Shown here one piece after another: positions 48,234-55,917 of a DNA stretch of 64,000 nucleotides. Location: assembly GCF_030915465.1 (NCBI RefSeq), contig NZ_CP133267.1:3895001-3959000 (forward strand). The letters are read 5' to 3'. The stretch is from Neobacillus sp. PS3-34. GTDB lineage: Bacteria > Bacillota > Bacilli > Bacillales > Cytobacillaceae. A model generated the notes under the pieces. It did no database searches. It saw only the letters and a program-made list of their open reading frames with translations, and was not told where the DNA came from. Each line of letters begins with the position of its first letter. Position 1 is the stretch's first letter. A program made the translations under genes and the position numbers.

Positions 48234-49298
48234 ATGCTCCATTCTATGCATGAGCGCACATTATTGAAGAGTCGATCAATCACTCCTCAAAATCCTGCCT
48301 ATGTGATGGAAGGGAAGAGGAATATGAATCATCTTACAATACAGGAGCAAGTATTAATCCGTCAAATTCAAGAGGAGACAAAAAATAAAAACATCGATAA
48401 TATCACTAGAACAAATGCATACTTTTTATACTTTAAAAAGAACCCTGAAATAGTTTGGTCCTTTCTAGCGAGTATGGTCTCAAGAAATGGCGGCTGGAAT
48501 ATGTGCGATTTAAAAGGATCGGTCTTTGTACAAATACTGGATCCGAATACTCGAAAGCAGCTTTTCCTGACATTTGAAAGGGCAAACTGGCTGATTTTCC
48601 ATGATGTATATCCTCAATTGCTGCTCTACCAGTATTCGACGAGATTTAGCCGGCCATTGTTTCACCTCCTGCCATATTTTAATGTTTCTTCGTTTATTCA
48701 ACAGGAGTGGCTCCGATTTTGGAATGAAAATGACTCCTTAAGAATATCTTCTGCACTGATCATTAATGAACAAAATGTTATACAAAAACCAATCATCGAA
48801 CATCCGGTTTATAAGAGCAGGGTGTTTCGCTCTCTTATATTTTCCTTTCAGGATTGGTTTCATTTTAGCTGTGTCCTCTTTCCAACATGCGGAGGAGAAC
48901 TATATGGTGCCAGTGTAAATGGATTTCGCAACCTGTCAAAGAGAATCAATCTTGGAAAGAGACTTATGAAAATCCTGCTGCATCCGCGGTTATTCCCTTA
49001 TTTCCTTGAGTTTGCCGAAAGCACACCCCATACCGGATCAAGACATGATTTCGAAAGATATTTTAAAATGCCTGTTAATCGGGAGACTCCTTTTTTAAGA
49101 GCAGCTTTTCCCGTAATAGAGCATAACAGGCATGAATATGAGGATTGGAGCCTTAACAGCCCTAAAGCATATAAATGGCTTCATACCCCGGCAAAACACA
49201 GGCATCCCATTCATTTGACAGATTGGTACTTTCATAAAAGGAATCAAATGAAATTGATGCTTTACCTTCAAAAAGGTTTGCTGGATAAAAGGGTTTAA
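48234..49298 (+). CDS. yppC: YppC, DUF2515 protein
   Basis: Up to 354 residues of a soluble protein with aromatic-rich stretches (MVSRNGGWNMCDLKGSVF, RANWLIFHDVYPQLLLYQYS, HIPLTDWYFHKR-like end). Belongs to the DUF2515 family by recollection and by its place next to recU. The start is uncertain: ATG 48234 has no well-placed site, whereas ATG 48324 (MNHLTIQEQVL) has GGAAGAGG close upstream and would give 324 residues. Function unknown. Confidence 0.8.
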   Translation: MLHSMHERTLLKSRSITPQNPAYVMEGKRNMNHLTIQEQVLIRQIQEETKNKNIDNITRTNAYFLYFKKNPEIVWSFLASMVSRNGGWNMCDLKGSVFVQILDPNTRKQLFLTFERANWLIFHDVYPQLLLYQYSTRFSRPLFHLLPYFNVSSFIQQEWLRFWNENDSLRISSALIINEQNVIQKPIIEHPVYKSRVFRSLIFSFQDWFHFSCVLFPTCGGELYGASVNGFRNLSKRINLGKRLMKILLHPRLFPYFLEFAESTPHTGSRHDFERYFKMPVNRETPFLRAAFPVIEHNRHEYEDWSLNSPKAYKWLHTPAKHRHPIHLTDWYFHKRNQMKLMLYLQKGLLDKRV

Positions 49299-49326
49299 AA
49301 AAAAGCAAGGATACCCTTGCTTTTTT
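49296..49326 (+). terminator. Terminator after yppC
   Basis: AAAAAAGCAAGG / CCTTGCTTTTTT stem with ATAC loop. Confidence 0.9.
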
Positions 49327-49393
49327 AAACCTATTTTAATTGCAATTCTGTTTAAATTAATACAAGAAAGGTACCTTTTTTCTAAATAGAACT

Positions 49394-49514
49394 GTGTCTA
49401 GCTCCAGCGCCTACCCCCTCGAGGTCGCTTCGGTCCTAACGATGAAGTCAAAGGACGACTTCACCTTTAGGCCCTCCAGCGCTTGTCGGGGGTGATCAAG
49501 GCGCTTCCACTTTT
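49394..49514. repeat. GC-rich interspersed repeat (single copy here)
   Basis: GC-rich segment with GTCTAGCTCCAGCGCCTA, CCCTCGAGGTCGCTTCGG, a hairpin GAAGTC.../GACTTC, CTCCAGCGCTTGTCGGGG and GGCGCTTCCACTTTTC. From memory, closely similar segments are scattered in intergenic regions of many Bacillaceae. Its composition differs sharply from the AT-rich flanks. It abuts the sspM stop codon and may act as that gene's 3' structure. Only one copy lies in this window, so repeat status rests on recollection. Confidence 0.55.
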
Positions 49515-49622
49515 CTATTCTGCTGGGCGGTTTTCTCCCTTTAGTTTTTTATCACCGTATCCAGCCTTATTGCTTACCTGGCGGCTTGCTTGAGAATTGT
49601 TTTCCTTACCCTTTTTCTGCAT
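49515..49622 (-). CDS. sspM: Small acid-soluble spore protein M
   Basis: A 35-residue basic protein, MQKKGKENNSQASRQVSNKA at the start and GYGDKKLKGENRPAE at the end; the end matches the DKKLxGxNRP signature of SspM as I recall it. ATG 49622 (minus strand) lies eight bases from a strong GGGAGGTG. SspM is a minor SASP made in the forespore under sigma-G. Located between yppC and yppE, where B. subtilis also has sspM. Too short for ordinary ORF calling. Confidence 0.78.
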   Translation of the reverse strand: MQKKGKENNSQASRQVSNKAGYGDKKLKGENRPAE

Positions 49623-49815
49623 ATCGTAAACACCTCCCATAATTATTTTGCCCCACTTAAACGGTTTCATTCTTTTATAGCTTATGTCGAAAACGTAAAA
49701 TTAATAGGCTCGAAATCCACTTTCTTTGCCGAAACGCTTCTAGTTTTGTCAGGAGAGAAGGAAGCAGAAAGAGAAGGGAGAATATTCGTTGTAGAATATG
49801 AAGGAGGTCGTACAT

Positions 49816-50055
49816 ATGAGTGAAACGATAACTCAAAAGGAACAGGTATTAATCATGCTTGCAGAAATATCCAATCAATTGGAAGAGTTGGAGTCAATTA
49901 TAGAGTCATCGTTTACAGGTCTTCGAAAAGATGCGTACGAACATGAGGCAAGAAAATTAGAATTGCCGAAGGATAGGCTCTCCTTGCTGGAAAATAAAGA
50001 ATACCGTGAAGCAAGGAAAAATGCAGGAGCCTTGAAACTTGAACTTGGTTTTTAA
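49816..50055 (+). CDS. Small coiled protein of unknown function (yppD position)
   Basis: A 79-residue acidic protein, mostly helical, beginning MSETITQKEQVLIMLAEISN and with a predicted coiled stretch QLEELESIIESSFTGLRK. ATG 49816 follows AAGGAGG at a distance of about nine bases. It stands where yppD lies in B. subtilis, but I cannot confirm sequence similarity, so I give no symbol. 18 bases of upstream in-frame sequence are excluded as part of the ribosome binding site. Confidence 0.65.
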   Translation: MSETITQKEQVLIMLAEISNQLEELESIIESSFTGLRKDAYEHEARKLELPKDRLSLLENKEYREARKNAGALKLELGF

Positions 50056-50133
50056 AAGAGTAAAATAAACTTATAACTCAAGTGGCTTTCTAAAATGAAG
50101 CTGCTTTTATTTTTTATTAGCAGGAGGGAATAA

Positions 50134-50490
50134 ATGGATCATTCACTTCCTATGATGAGTGAAAAACTATTGTCATTTAATCATTTCATGCTGAAAAAGT
50201 ATGAAGAAACAAAAGAAAGCGGAATGGAAGGGGATTTCTTTAATGAAGTAAAGCCTTTTGCCGATTCGGTAAAAGAAATCAATGATTCCTGGAGAGCGGC
50301 TGCATTGGACTGGATCGGCAGAGAGAGGCCAAAGAATTTGCATCCGAATCAAATTGATACTGTTCATGACCACATGGAACAGTTATCTGTCCAAGCATTT
50401 TATCCCCAGACGAGCAGAAAGAGGTTTCTTGATGCTTCTAAATCTATTGAATATGTACTCACGGTTTTATTAAATCATCTTAATAAATAG
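50134..50490 (+). CDS. yppE: YppE, DUF1798 family protein
   Basis: A 118-residue helical soluble protein, starting MDHSLPMMSEKLLSFNHFML and with FFNEVKPFADSVKEINDSW. Family and place match YppE of B. subtilis, which forms a four-helix bundle; the function is not established. ATG 50134 follows GCAGGAGGG. Its 3' end meets a bidirectional terminator shared with yppF. Confidence 0.85.
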   Translation: MDHSLPMMSEKLLSFNHFMLKKYEETKESGMEGDFFNEVKPFADSVKEINDSWRAAALDWIGRERPKNLHPNQIDTVHDHMEQLSVQAFYPQTSRKRFLDASKSIEYVLTVLLNHLNK

Positions 50491-50520
50491 AAAGGGATGC
50501 ACTACAGGCATCCCTTTTTT
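50491..50520. terminator. Bidirectional terminator between yppE and yppF
   Basis: AAAGGGATGC / GCATCCCTTT stem with seven-base loop, A tract and T6. Confidence 0.9.
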
Positions 50521-50525
50521 GCTTA

Positions 50526-50738
50526 TTAATTTTCAGTTTCGAAGAGGGAGTCGTCTGGTGAATTGTCTATTACTTTTGCACCCTGGCTTTCAAGCTCCCG
50601 AACAACTTGACGGTATTCCTTGAAAGTAATCTCGTTATGGATGTAAGCTTTTTTGGCAAATACCATTAAATCAATTAGATCATCAGTTTTATAATCCCGA
50701 TTTTGAACGAATTTAGTTTGAAGATCATGAATGTCCAA
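50526..50738 (-). CDS. yppF: YppF family protein
   Basis: A 70-residue soluble protein, MDIHDLQTKFVQNRDYKTDD at the start, with the conserved helix DLIDLMVFAKKAYIHNEITF and an acidic tail. Matches the small YppF family in size and in the yppE-yppF-yppG order. A minus-strand site AAAGGAGGGGA lies upstream of the ATG at 50738. Function unknown. Confidence 0.82.
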   Translation of the reverse strand: MDIHDLQTKFVQNRDYKTDDLIDLMVFAKKAYIHNEITFKEYRQVVRELESQGAKVIDNSPDDSLFETEN

Positions 50739-50923
50739 AACTTTCCCCTCCTTTATCTTTTTTTAACTGTATCACAGAATGAATTAATTTATTGTTTTTA
50801 AAATATTTAAACTTCCGACAATTTTCCCCAAAAAAAGACCCGGTCAAATTAACGGAAAATATTCACCTAAGAAGTCTTCTTATCATAAAGTGTAGGGATG
50901 ATGTGCGGAGGAGATGTTTGCCC

Positions 50924-51493
50924 ATGTTTGCAAAAAAGAAAAAAAATCCTGACTTCCGAAACGGATTCCCGGGGCAAATGCTGCATGGGGATCCGTATAA
51001 TCAATTTCATGTTCCATGGAATTCAGCCAGGAATTATCCTTATCCGTCTGGCCAGTCCGGTTATCCTATATTTCAGCAGCAGGCAGTTTACAATAATCCA
51101 TACCAGCATGGTTTTCCTCAAGGACCACAGTCCTACCAGCAGCATGGTCCAGGTCCAGAGAGTTATCCATATTCCCCCTACCACGGGCCTCAGAATGACG
51201 CACAGTTCATATTTCAAAATCCATTGCAGCCCCAAGAGGAAATGTATGGAAATCCTTATTTGCAACAAAATAGCTACCAGCAACCAAACCCATATATGAA
51301 TGCCAATCCATATCCAAAGGGGAATGTTCTTCCTAAACAGCCTGGAGGAATGCAAAGCTTTATGAATTCCTTTAAATCTCAGGATGGATCTGTTGATTAT
51401 AATAAAATGATGAATACCGCCGGTCAGATGATGAATGCAGTAAACCAGGTATCATCCCTTGTGAAAGGGTTTGGAGGCTTTTTCAAGGTTTAA
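50924..51493 (+). CDS. yppG: YppG-like Pro/Tyr/Gln-rich coat protein
   Basis: A 189-residue low-complexity protein rich in Pro, Tyr, Asn, Gln and Gly (QNSYQQPNPYMNANPYPKG), with a basic N-terminus MFAKKKKNPDFRNG and an ordered C-terminal helix (NKMMNTAGQMMNAVNQVSSLV). This composition is typical of spore coat and coat-associated proteins; YppG of B. subtilis is annotated as such. ATG 50924 follows GGAGGAG. A weak hairpin (AGGCGGCC / GGTCGCCT) follows at 51512-51532. Confidence 0.82.
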   Translation: MFAKKKKNPDFRNGFPGQMLHGDPYNQFHVPWNSARNYPYPSGQSGYPIFQQQAVYNNPYQHGFPQGPQSYQQHGPGPESYPYSPYHGPQNDAQFIFQNPLQPQEEMYGNPYLQQNSYQQPNPYMNANPYPKGNVLPKQPGGMQSFMNSFKSQDGSVDYNKMMNTAGQMMNAVNQVSSLVKGFGGFFKV

Positions 51494-51664
51494 AAAATCA
51501 TAGAAAAAACAAGGCGGCCAACTCGGTCGCCTATTTATTATAATTTAGTTAAAATTCTTTCAATTCTATTACATATATGCTATTTTGGTAATTACCGGCA
51601 ATTTTTTCTTGCGAAATTTCAACTGTATTTTTAAAAAGAGAAAATAAATAAAGGGGGAATTAAA

Positions 51665-52528
51665 ATGATTCGAGTCCTGCAGCAATCTGTTATCATTTTC
51701 ATACTTATTCTTTTTCTTGCTGCTCTTCCCGTTATCATTGGTATTAATCCGGCCACCCAATCAATCGAGTGGCATTTTGATATGCTTTCTCATATATTTG
51801 GGGAATTTATGCATGCACTGAGCCAAGGGAGTTTAGGTACATATACGTTGGGGGCTGAAACCAGGTTTATTGCAGATGATATTGGTGATAATTTTGTATC
51901 AAGCTTTTTAATTATCGCAGTGGGTGTCAATCTGGGTGTTTTGTTCAGTTTAATATTCGGTATTTTTGTTAGCAGGTTCCGGTTTACGAAAATTTTCAAC
52001 TTGTTCTTGAATGTTCTCGCGACAATCCCGGATTTTATCATCATCATTTTATCATTAATCCTTGCAGTAAAAATTTATAAAGAAACAGGATTCAGGGTTG
52101 TATCGTTAAGGCGAGATGCGGGTCCGATCAATATCTGGTTTCCAATGGTCCTTGTTGGGCTTGCTCCGACATTATACTTGTTTAAATTGGTCGCTGTCCG
52201 TTATTACCAAATAAGCGGTGATGATTATATAAAAACAGCAGTAGCAAAAGGAATGAGATTGAATTACATAAACTTTCAACATGTATTTAAAAATGTTGAA
52301 CCCTTTATTATAGCAGAACTTACCAAAGTCATTTCATTAGCGATAGGCAATCTGTTTATTGTTGAATATCTGATGAATGTTCCAGGCATTACTAAATTTA
52401 TTTTTTTAAGTAATGAAGTCCAGCCTCTGGCGATTGGCTTATTTTCTCTGCTTATTATTTCTCTCCTAGTCTATATTTCTGTAAGGCTGGTACTTTATTT
52501 ATTTAAACGGGGTTTTATCTATGAATAA
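51665..52528 (+). CDS. OppB/DppB-like ABC transporter permease
   Basis: A 287-residue integral membrane protein with about six helices and the cytoplasmic coupling (EAA-type) loop YIKTAVAKGMRLNYINFQHV near residue 195, typical of oligopeptide/nickel-type inner-membrane permeases of the binding-protein-dependent family. It is divergent from classical OppB: the N-terminal periplasmic loop is altered and there is no clear TPxxFWL-like motif. ATG 51665 behind AAAGGGGGAAT. It overlaps the next gene by eight bases, so the two permeases surely form a pair. No ATPase or binding-protein gene lies nearby. Confidence 0.88.
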   Translation: MIRVLQQSVIIFILILFLAALPVIIGINPATQSIEWHFDMLSHIFGEFMHALSQGSLGTYTLGAETRFIADDIGDNFVSSFLIIAVGVNLGVLFSLIFGIFVSRFRFTKIFNLFLNVLATIPDFIIIILSLILAVKIYKETGFRVVSLRRDAGPINIWFPMVLVGLAPTLYLFKLVAVRYYQISGDDYIKTAVAKGMRLNYINFQHVFKNVEPFIIAELTKVISLAIGNLFIVEYLMNVPGITKFIFLSNEVQPLAIGLFSLLIISLLVYISVRLVLYLFKRGFIYE

Positions 52529-54926
52529 GTTGTTGAGAATAAATTACTCTTTTTATATAGGCTTTTTTCTAGTCGCAGCCCTTTTGTTTTTTTCGATTTT
52601 CGGACCGATATTGGCGCCCCATTCGCTAACTGAAACACTGGAAACGCATTATTCAAATGGAAAGATCTTTGCACCTCCACTTGATCCATTTAAAACAAGT
52701 GAGTATCCTCTTGGAACGGACAGATGGGGCTATGACCTTTTATCCATGGTTCTAAATGGAATCAGATACACAGTGTTTATTTCAATTGCAGTTACCGTTT
52801 TAAAAATGGCAGTTGGCACACTGATTGGTATATACATTGGAACATTAAAGAAAGTACCTAGCTGGCTTGAGGCATTTGAAAATGCCTGGAGCTATGTACC
52901 GTTATTTATCATTCTTTACTTTTTTCTTCGTCCTATCAGCTTTAACAGTGTATTATCTCCTTCACAGCTAATTACATATTTTATTATTGTCACAGCAGCA
53001 ATCAGCATACCAAGCATTATTTCTTCAGTTAGGCAAAAGTCAGCCGAACTGTCTAAATCGGTATTTATCGAAGCATCCAGAACTCTCGGAGCGGGAAGGA
53101 ACAGAATCGTCTGGCTTCACATCTTTCCGCAAATGAAGGAATCGCTTTTAATAATGTTCGTTCTGGAAGTTGTTTATGTAATTACGATTATGGGACAGCT
53201 TGCTTTAATGAATATTTTTATTGGCGGGACAAAAATGTCCTTGGACCCGATTATTTATAATTCGATTACAAAGGAATTAGCAGGATTGGTTGGCCAGGCA
53301 AGGGGAAATGTTTATGGAACTTTCCATGTGCTTTTGGTTCCGCTTTTTGTTTTATTATTGACGACATCATCCTTCAGCCTGCTTGCCAATGGACTGAAAA
53401 ATAGATTCCAGTCGAATTATCAGCGCACTCCATGGATTAAAACTGGTTTCGAACCGAAAATATTGCCAAAAAGAAAGCAATTAGGAAATGACACTAAAAT
53501 TTGGAAACCAACTGGTGAGCGACTGGCTTTATTGACTTTAATTGTTGCTTTCGTGGCTTTCGGCAGTTATGTTTATGCGGAAAGGAACGCAAATGTTGGT
53601 GTGAAAAACTTTAGCCAGGCTGACTATTCCATAAATGTAAAAATGAATAAAGCAGGCGTCTTTCATTCAAAGGCAAATATTGATGTTAAAAACCTTTCCT
53701 CCAAGAGCTGGGATGACTTGGTTTTTTATTTCATCCCTAATGCCTTTAAGAAAGGACATAGATATAAAAATATTAAGGGCTTTTCAGAGGTTGAAATAAA
53801 CAGTATTAAAGTAGATGGGAAAAAAGCAAATTTCACTTTGAAAAATGACACTCTAAAAGTCCAACTGAAAAAGAAAATGGAGAAACGCGACAGTAGTGTA
53901 GTTACAGTCGATTATTCGTTTACCATCCCTGAAGAGGGCAGCCGCTTTTCCAAAATAAAGGACCGGTATTACCTCGCACAATGGTATCCAATGCTAGCCA
54001 CATTTGAGCATGGGAAATGGAATAAAGAGGATTATCTGGATGGACTGGAGACCTTTGTAACCGGCTGGTCTGATTTCAAAGTATCCTATTCGTTTCCAAA
54101 GGGATATTCCATTGCTTCCACCTCCGATCATGACCCTGGTTTAAAGAAAAATAAGGGGGAGTTCGAGGCAGATAATGTCCGGGAAGTATTTATTGCTGCA
54201 TTTAAAGATATGAAGAAGTACGAGACAGAGTCAAACGGGGTAAAAATTCGCTTGTTCACAGAAGGTGACCATAATAAAGATCCTAAAAAGACATTGGAAC
54301 TAGCGAAGAGCGCGCTTTCTTTTTATCGAGAAAAAATCGGAGAATATCCCCATAAGCAGCTTGATATTGTATTAGATAAAGGGCAAAATATGGAATATCC
54401 GGGAATCATAACTGTAGATCCATATGGTGATGATGATGCCTTCTTTATATTAGCAATAGTGCATGAAATTGCACATCAGTACTTTTATGGTGTTGTTGCC
54501 AATGATCAATACAATGAGGCGTGGCTTGATGAGGGCTTTACAGAGTTTGCCACTAACATGTATTTCTATGTTAAAGAAAAGCAGTCTGAATATGAGGCTC
54601 AGATACTTTCCTATAACAGGATGGATAGGGCTGAGCAGCAGGGATTAGGCAAGCAGTACTCCAATGTCCCACTGGATAAGAATCAGAGTACAGCTTATAT
54701 ATACGGCCAGCCAGCTATTCAATTATTCGATATGATTCAGGATAATTACACGCTGAAAGGCAAGGATCTCCGCACAGTCGATATGCAGTATCTCTCTGAT
54801 TATTATAATCATTTTAAATATAAACAAGTTGACACTAAAGAGTTTTTGAAATTCACTATGAATTATTTCGAACTTCCTAGTGGCTATTTTACTGATTGGC
54901 TAGATGTGCAAAAAGCAAATCATTAA
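52521..54926 (+). CDS. OppC-like ABC permease fused to an M1 family aminopeptidase
   Basis: An 801-residue two-part protein. Residues 1-295 are an OppC/DppC-type permease: LAPHSLTETL and PLGTDRWGYDLLSMVLNGIR after the first helix, five or six helices, and the coupling loop FIEASRTLGAGRNRIVWLHI. A further helix (LALLTLIVAFVAFGSYVYA, about 337-356) leads to an extracytoplasmic M1 metallopeptidase-like region. It has substrate motif QNMEYPGI near residue 632 and the zinc motif HEIAHQYFYG with the third ligand in NEAWLDEGFTEF (HExxH-x18-E). A single uninterrupted frame joins them, so the fusion is read directly. Inferred role: cutting peptides at the mouth of a peptide transporter, or sensing them. 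Confidence 0.9.
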   Translation: MNKLLRINYSFYIGFFLVAALLFFSIFGPILAPHSLTETLETHYSNGKIFAPPLDPFKTSEYPLGTDRWGYDLLSMVLNGIRYTVFISIAVTVLKMAVGTLIGIYIGTLKKVPSWLEAFENAWSYVPLFIILYFFLRPISFNSVLSPSQLITYFIIVTAAISIPSIISSVRQKSAELSKSVFIEASRTLGAGRNRIVWLHIFPQMKESLLIMFVLEVVYVITIMGQLALMNIFIGGTKMSLDPIIYNSITKELAGLVGQARGNVYGTFHVLLVPLFVLLLTTSSFSLLANGLKNRFQSNYQRTPWIKTGFEPKILPKRKQLGNDTKIWKPTGERLALLTLIVAFVAFGSYVYAERNANVGVKNFSQADYSINVKMNKAGVFHSKANIDVKNLSSKSWDDLVFYFIPNAFKKGHRYKNIKGFSEVEINSIKVDGKKANFTLKNDTLKVQLKKKMEKRDSSVVTVDYSFTIPEEGSRFSKIKDRYYLAQWYPMLATFEHGKWNKEDYLDGLETFVTGWSDFKVSYSFPKGYSIASTSDHDPGLKKNKGEFEADNVREVFIAAFKDMKKYETESNGVKIRLFTEGDHNKDPKKTLELAKSALSFYREKIGEYPHKQLDIVLDKGQNMEYPGIITVDPYGDDDAFFILAIVHEIAHQYFYGVVANDQYNEAWLDEGFTEFATNMYFYVKEKQSEYEAQILSYNRMDRAEQQGLGKQYSNVPLDKNQSTAYIYGQPAIQLFDMIQDNYTLKGKDLRTVDMQYLSDYYNHFKYKQVDTKEFLKFTMNYFELPSGYFTDWLDVQKANH

Positions 54927-54940
54927 TGCGTTTGTGTAGA

Positions 54941-54988
54941 AAAACGATAACAGGCAGATAATATCCTGCCTGTTATCGTTTTTTTTAT
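54941..54988 (+). terminator. Terminator after the permease-peptidase gene
   Basis: Long perfect stem AACGATAACAGGCAG / CTGCCTGTTATCGTT with an eight-base loop and T8. Confidence 0.92.
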
Positions 54989-54991
54989 TTA

Positions 54992-55222
54992 GGCTGTTTT
55001 CGTATACTTTGTTGCTATATAAGGAGTAGGTGATTTCCACTCCAGGATGCTCGCTTTCCGCGGGGCGGGCGGTGAGCCTCCTCGGCGCACAGCGCCTGTG
55101 GGGTCTCACCTGTCCCGCTTGCTCCCGCAGGAGTCTCGCACCTTCCGCTCCAATCAACTTCTTTTTCAACGATTTGCTTTTAAAAACCTATTTGCAAAAC
55201 AACTTTCTTTTAGAAAACAGCA
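54992..55222 (-). repeat. Structured intergenic repeat, copy B
   Basis: Starts GGCTGTTTTC and ends GAAAACAGC, the same terminal inverted repeat as the copy at 8007. The core (GGATGCTCGCTTTCCGCGGG, GGTGAGCCTCCTCGGCGC, GCGCCTGTGGGGTCTCACC) is nearly identical to the reverse complement of the copy at 59113-59340. Inside, GGTGAG pairs with CTCACC and GGCGC with GCGCC, giving a strong hairpin. No believable gene; open frames across it are accidental. Orientation is given relative to copy C. Confidence 0.85.
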
Positions 55223-55241
55223 TTTGTTTAAGAAACGAGTG

Positions 55242-55724
55242 TTATTCCTCAATATTGATTGTTTTCCCTTTTACCCGTGGAAGCCGAATTTGCAATAATC
55301 CATCACGGTATGATGCTTTAATATTCTTTTCATTTATTGGCTGAGGCAGAGCAATCGTACGAGAGGATTTCTGTCGGAATTGTTTTTTTCGATACGTTTG
55401 ATTCACTTCGTCCTCCTCCAGAATCAATTCGCTTTGGTCCACCGATATGTTCAGATAGTTTCCTCGTATGTCAATTTGGATTTGCTCTTTTTTTACACCG
55501 GGGAGCTCCGCATTGATGATGATTTCTTTGGGACTTTCTAATGTTTCCACGTGAAATGAAGGTGTTGATGGGAAGGGGGTACGGAAAAAATCATCTATTG
55601 TTTGTAAAAATCCTTTTACGGGTTTTTCTTGAAAAAAATCATTCATTGTTTTCATTAAATCCCCAAAGGGCTCCGCTTTTGCCTTTTTACGGCCTTGAGG
55701 ATCACCTGGAAGTTGGGAAGACAT
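55242..55724 (-). CDS. Small heat shock protein, Hsp20 family
   Basis: ATP-independent holdase. 160 residues with an N-terminal variable arm (FGDLMKTMNDFFQEKP) and an alpha-crystallin domain from about residue 65 (ESPKEIIINAELPGVKKEQI, then ASYRDGLLQIRLPR), closing with a KTINIE tail of the I-x-I kind. The start at 55724 is chosen because GTGAGGAG lies seven bases upstream. Spore-associated Hsp20 members exist in Bacillus, but assignment to one is not possible here. Divergent from hcp. Confidence 0.88.
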   Translation of the reverse strand: MSSQLPGDPQGRKKAKAEPFGDLMKTMNDFFQEKPVKGFLQTIDDFFRTPFPSTPSFHVETLESPKEIIINAELPGVKKEQIQIDIRGNYLNISVDQSELILEEDEVNQTYRKKQFRQKSSRTIALPQPINEKNIKASYRDGLLQIRLPRVKGKTINIEE

Positions 55725-55822
55725 AGGCATACTCCTCACTTTCAATAAATTCACACCCAGTATATGAAGGGATTTTTCTGTTGGTGCATGTCACAAAATT
55801 GATTTAACTTTTTGAACGAATT

Positions 55823-55882
55823 TTGACAGCTTACAAAAGTGTGATGTAAATCACGCTTTTTAAAGGTTATGCTCGATATTCT
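55823..55882 (+). promoter_or_regulatory. Candidate FNR-type activated promoter of hcp
   Basis: A near-perfect FNR box TGTGA-N6-TCACG lies at 55840-55855. A -10 element TATTCT lies at 55877-55882, giving a predicted start near 55889, so the box would be centred at about -41.5, the classic position for class II activation. A TTGACA at 55823 could also serve as an alternative -35. A gene for a Crp/Fnr family regulator lies just downstream of hcp. Confidence 0.65.
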
Positions 55883-55917
55883 GTTACAGGAGAAAAGATG
55901 GAAAGCGAGGAAAAATA

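Noticed and set aside
49590..49823. Plus-strand frame of 77 codons before the small coiled protein gene
   Set aside because: It runs antisense to the start of sspM, has no ribosome binding site and no likeness to known proteins.
54900..55344. Open frames across repeat copy B on both strands
   Set aside because: GC-rich repeat without stop codons by chance; the other copy does not keep the same frames.
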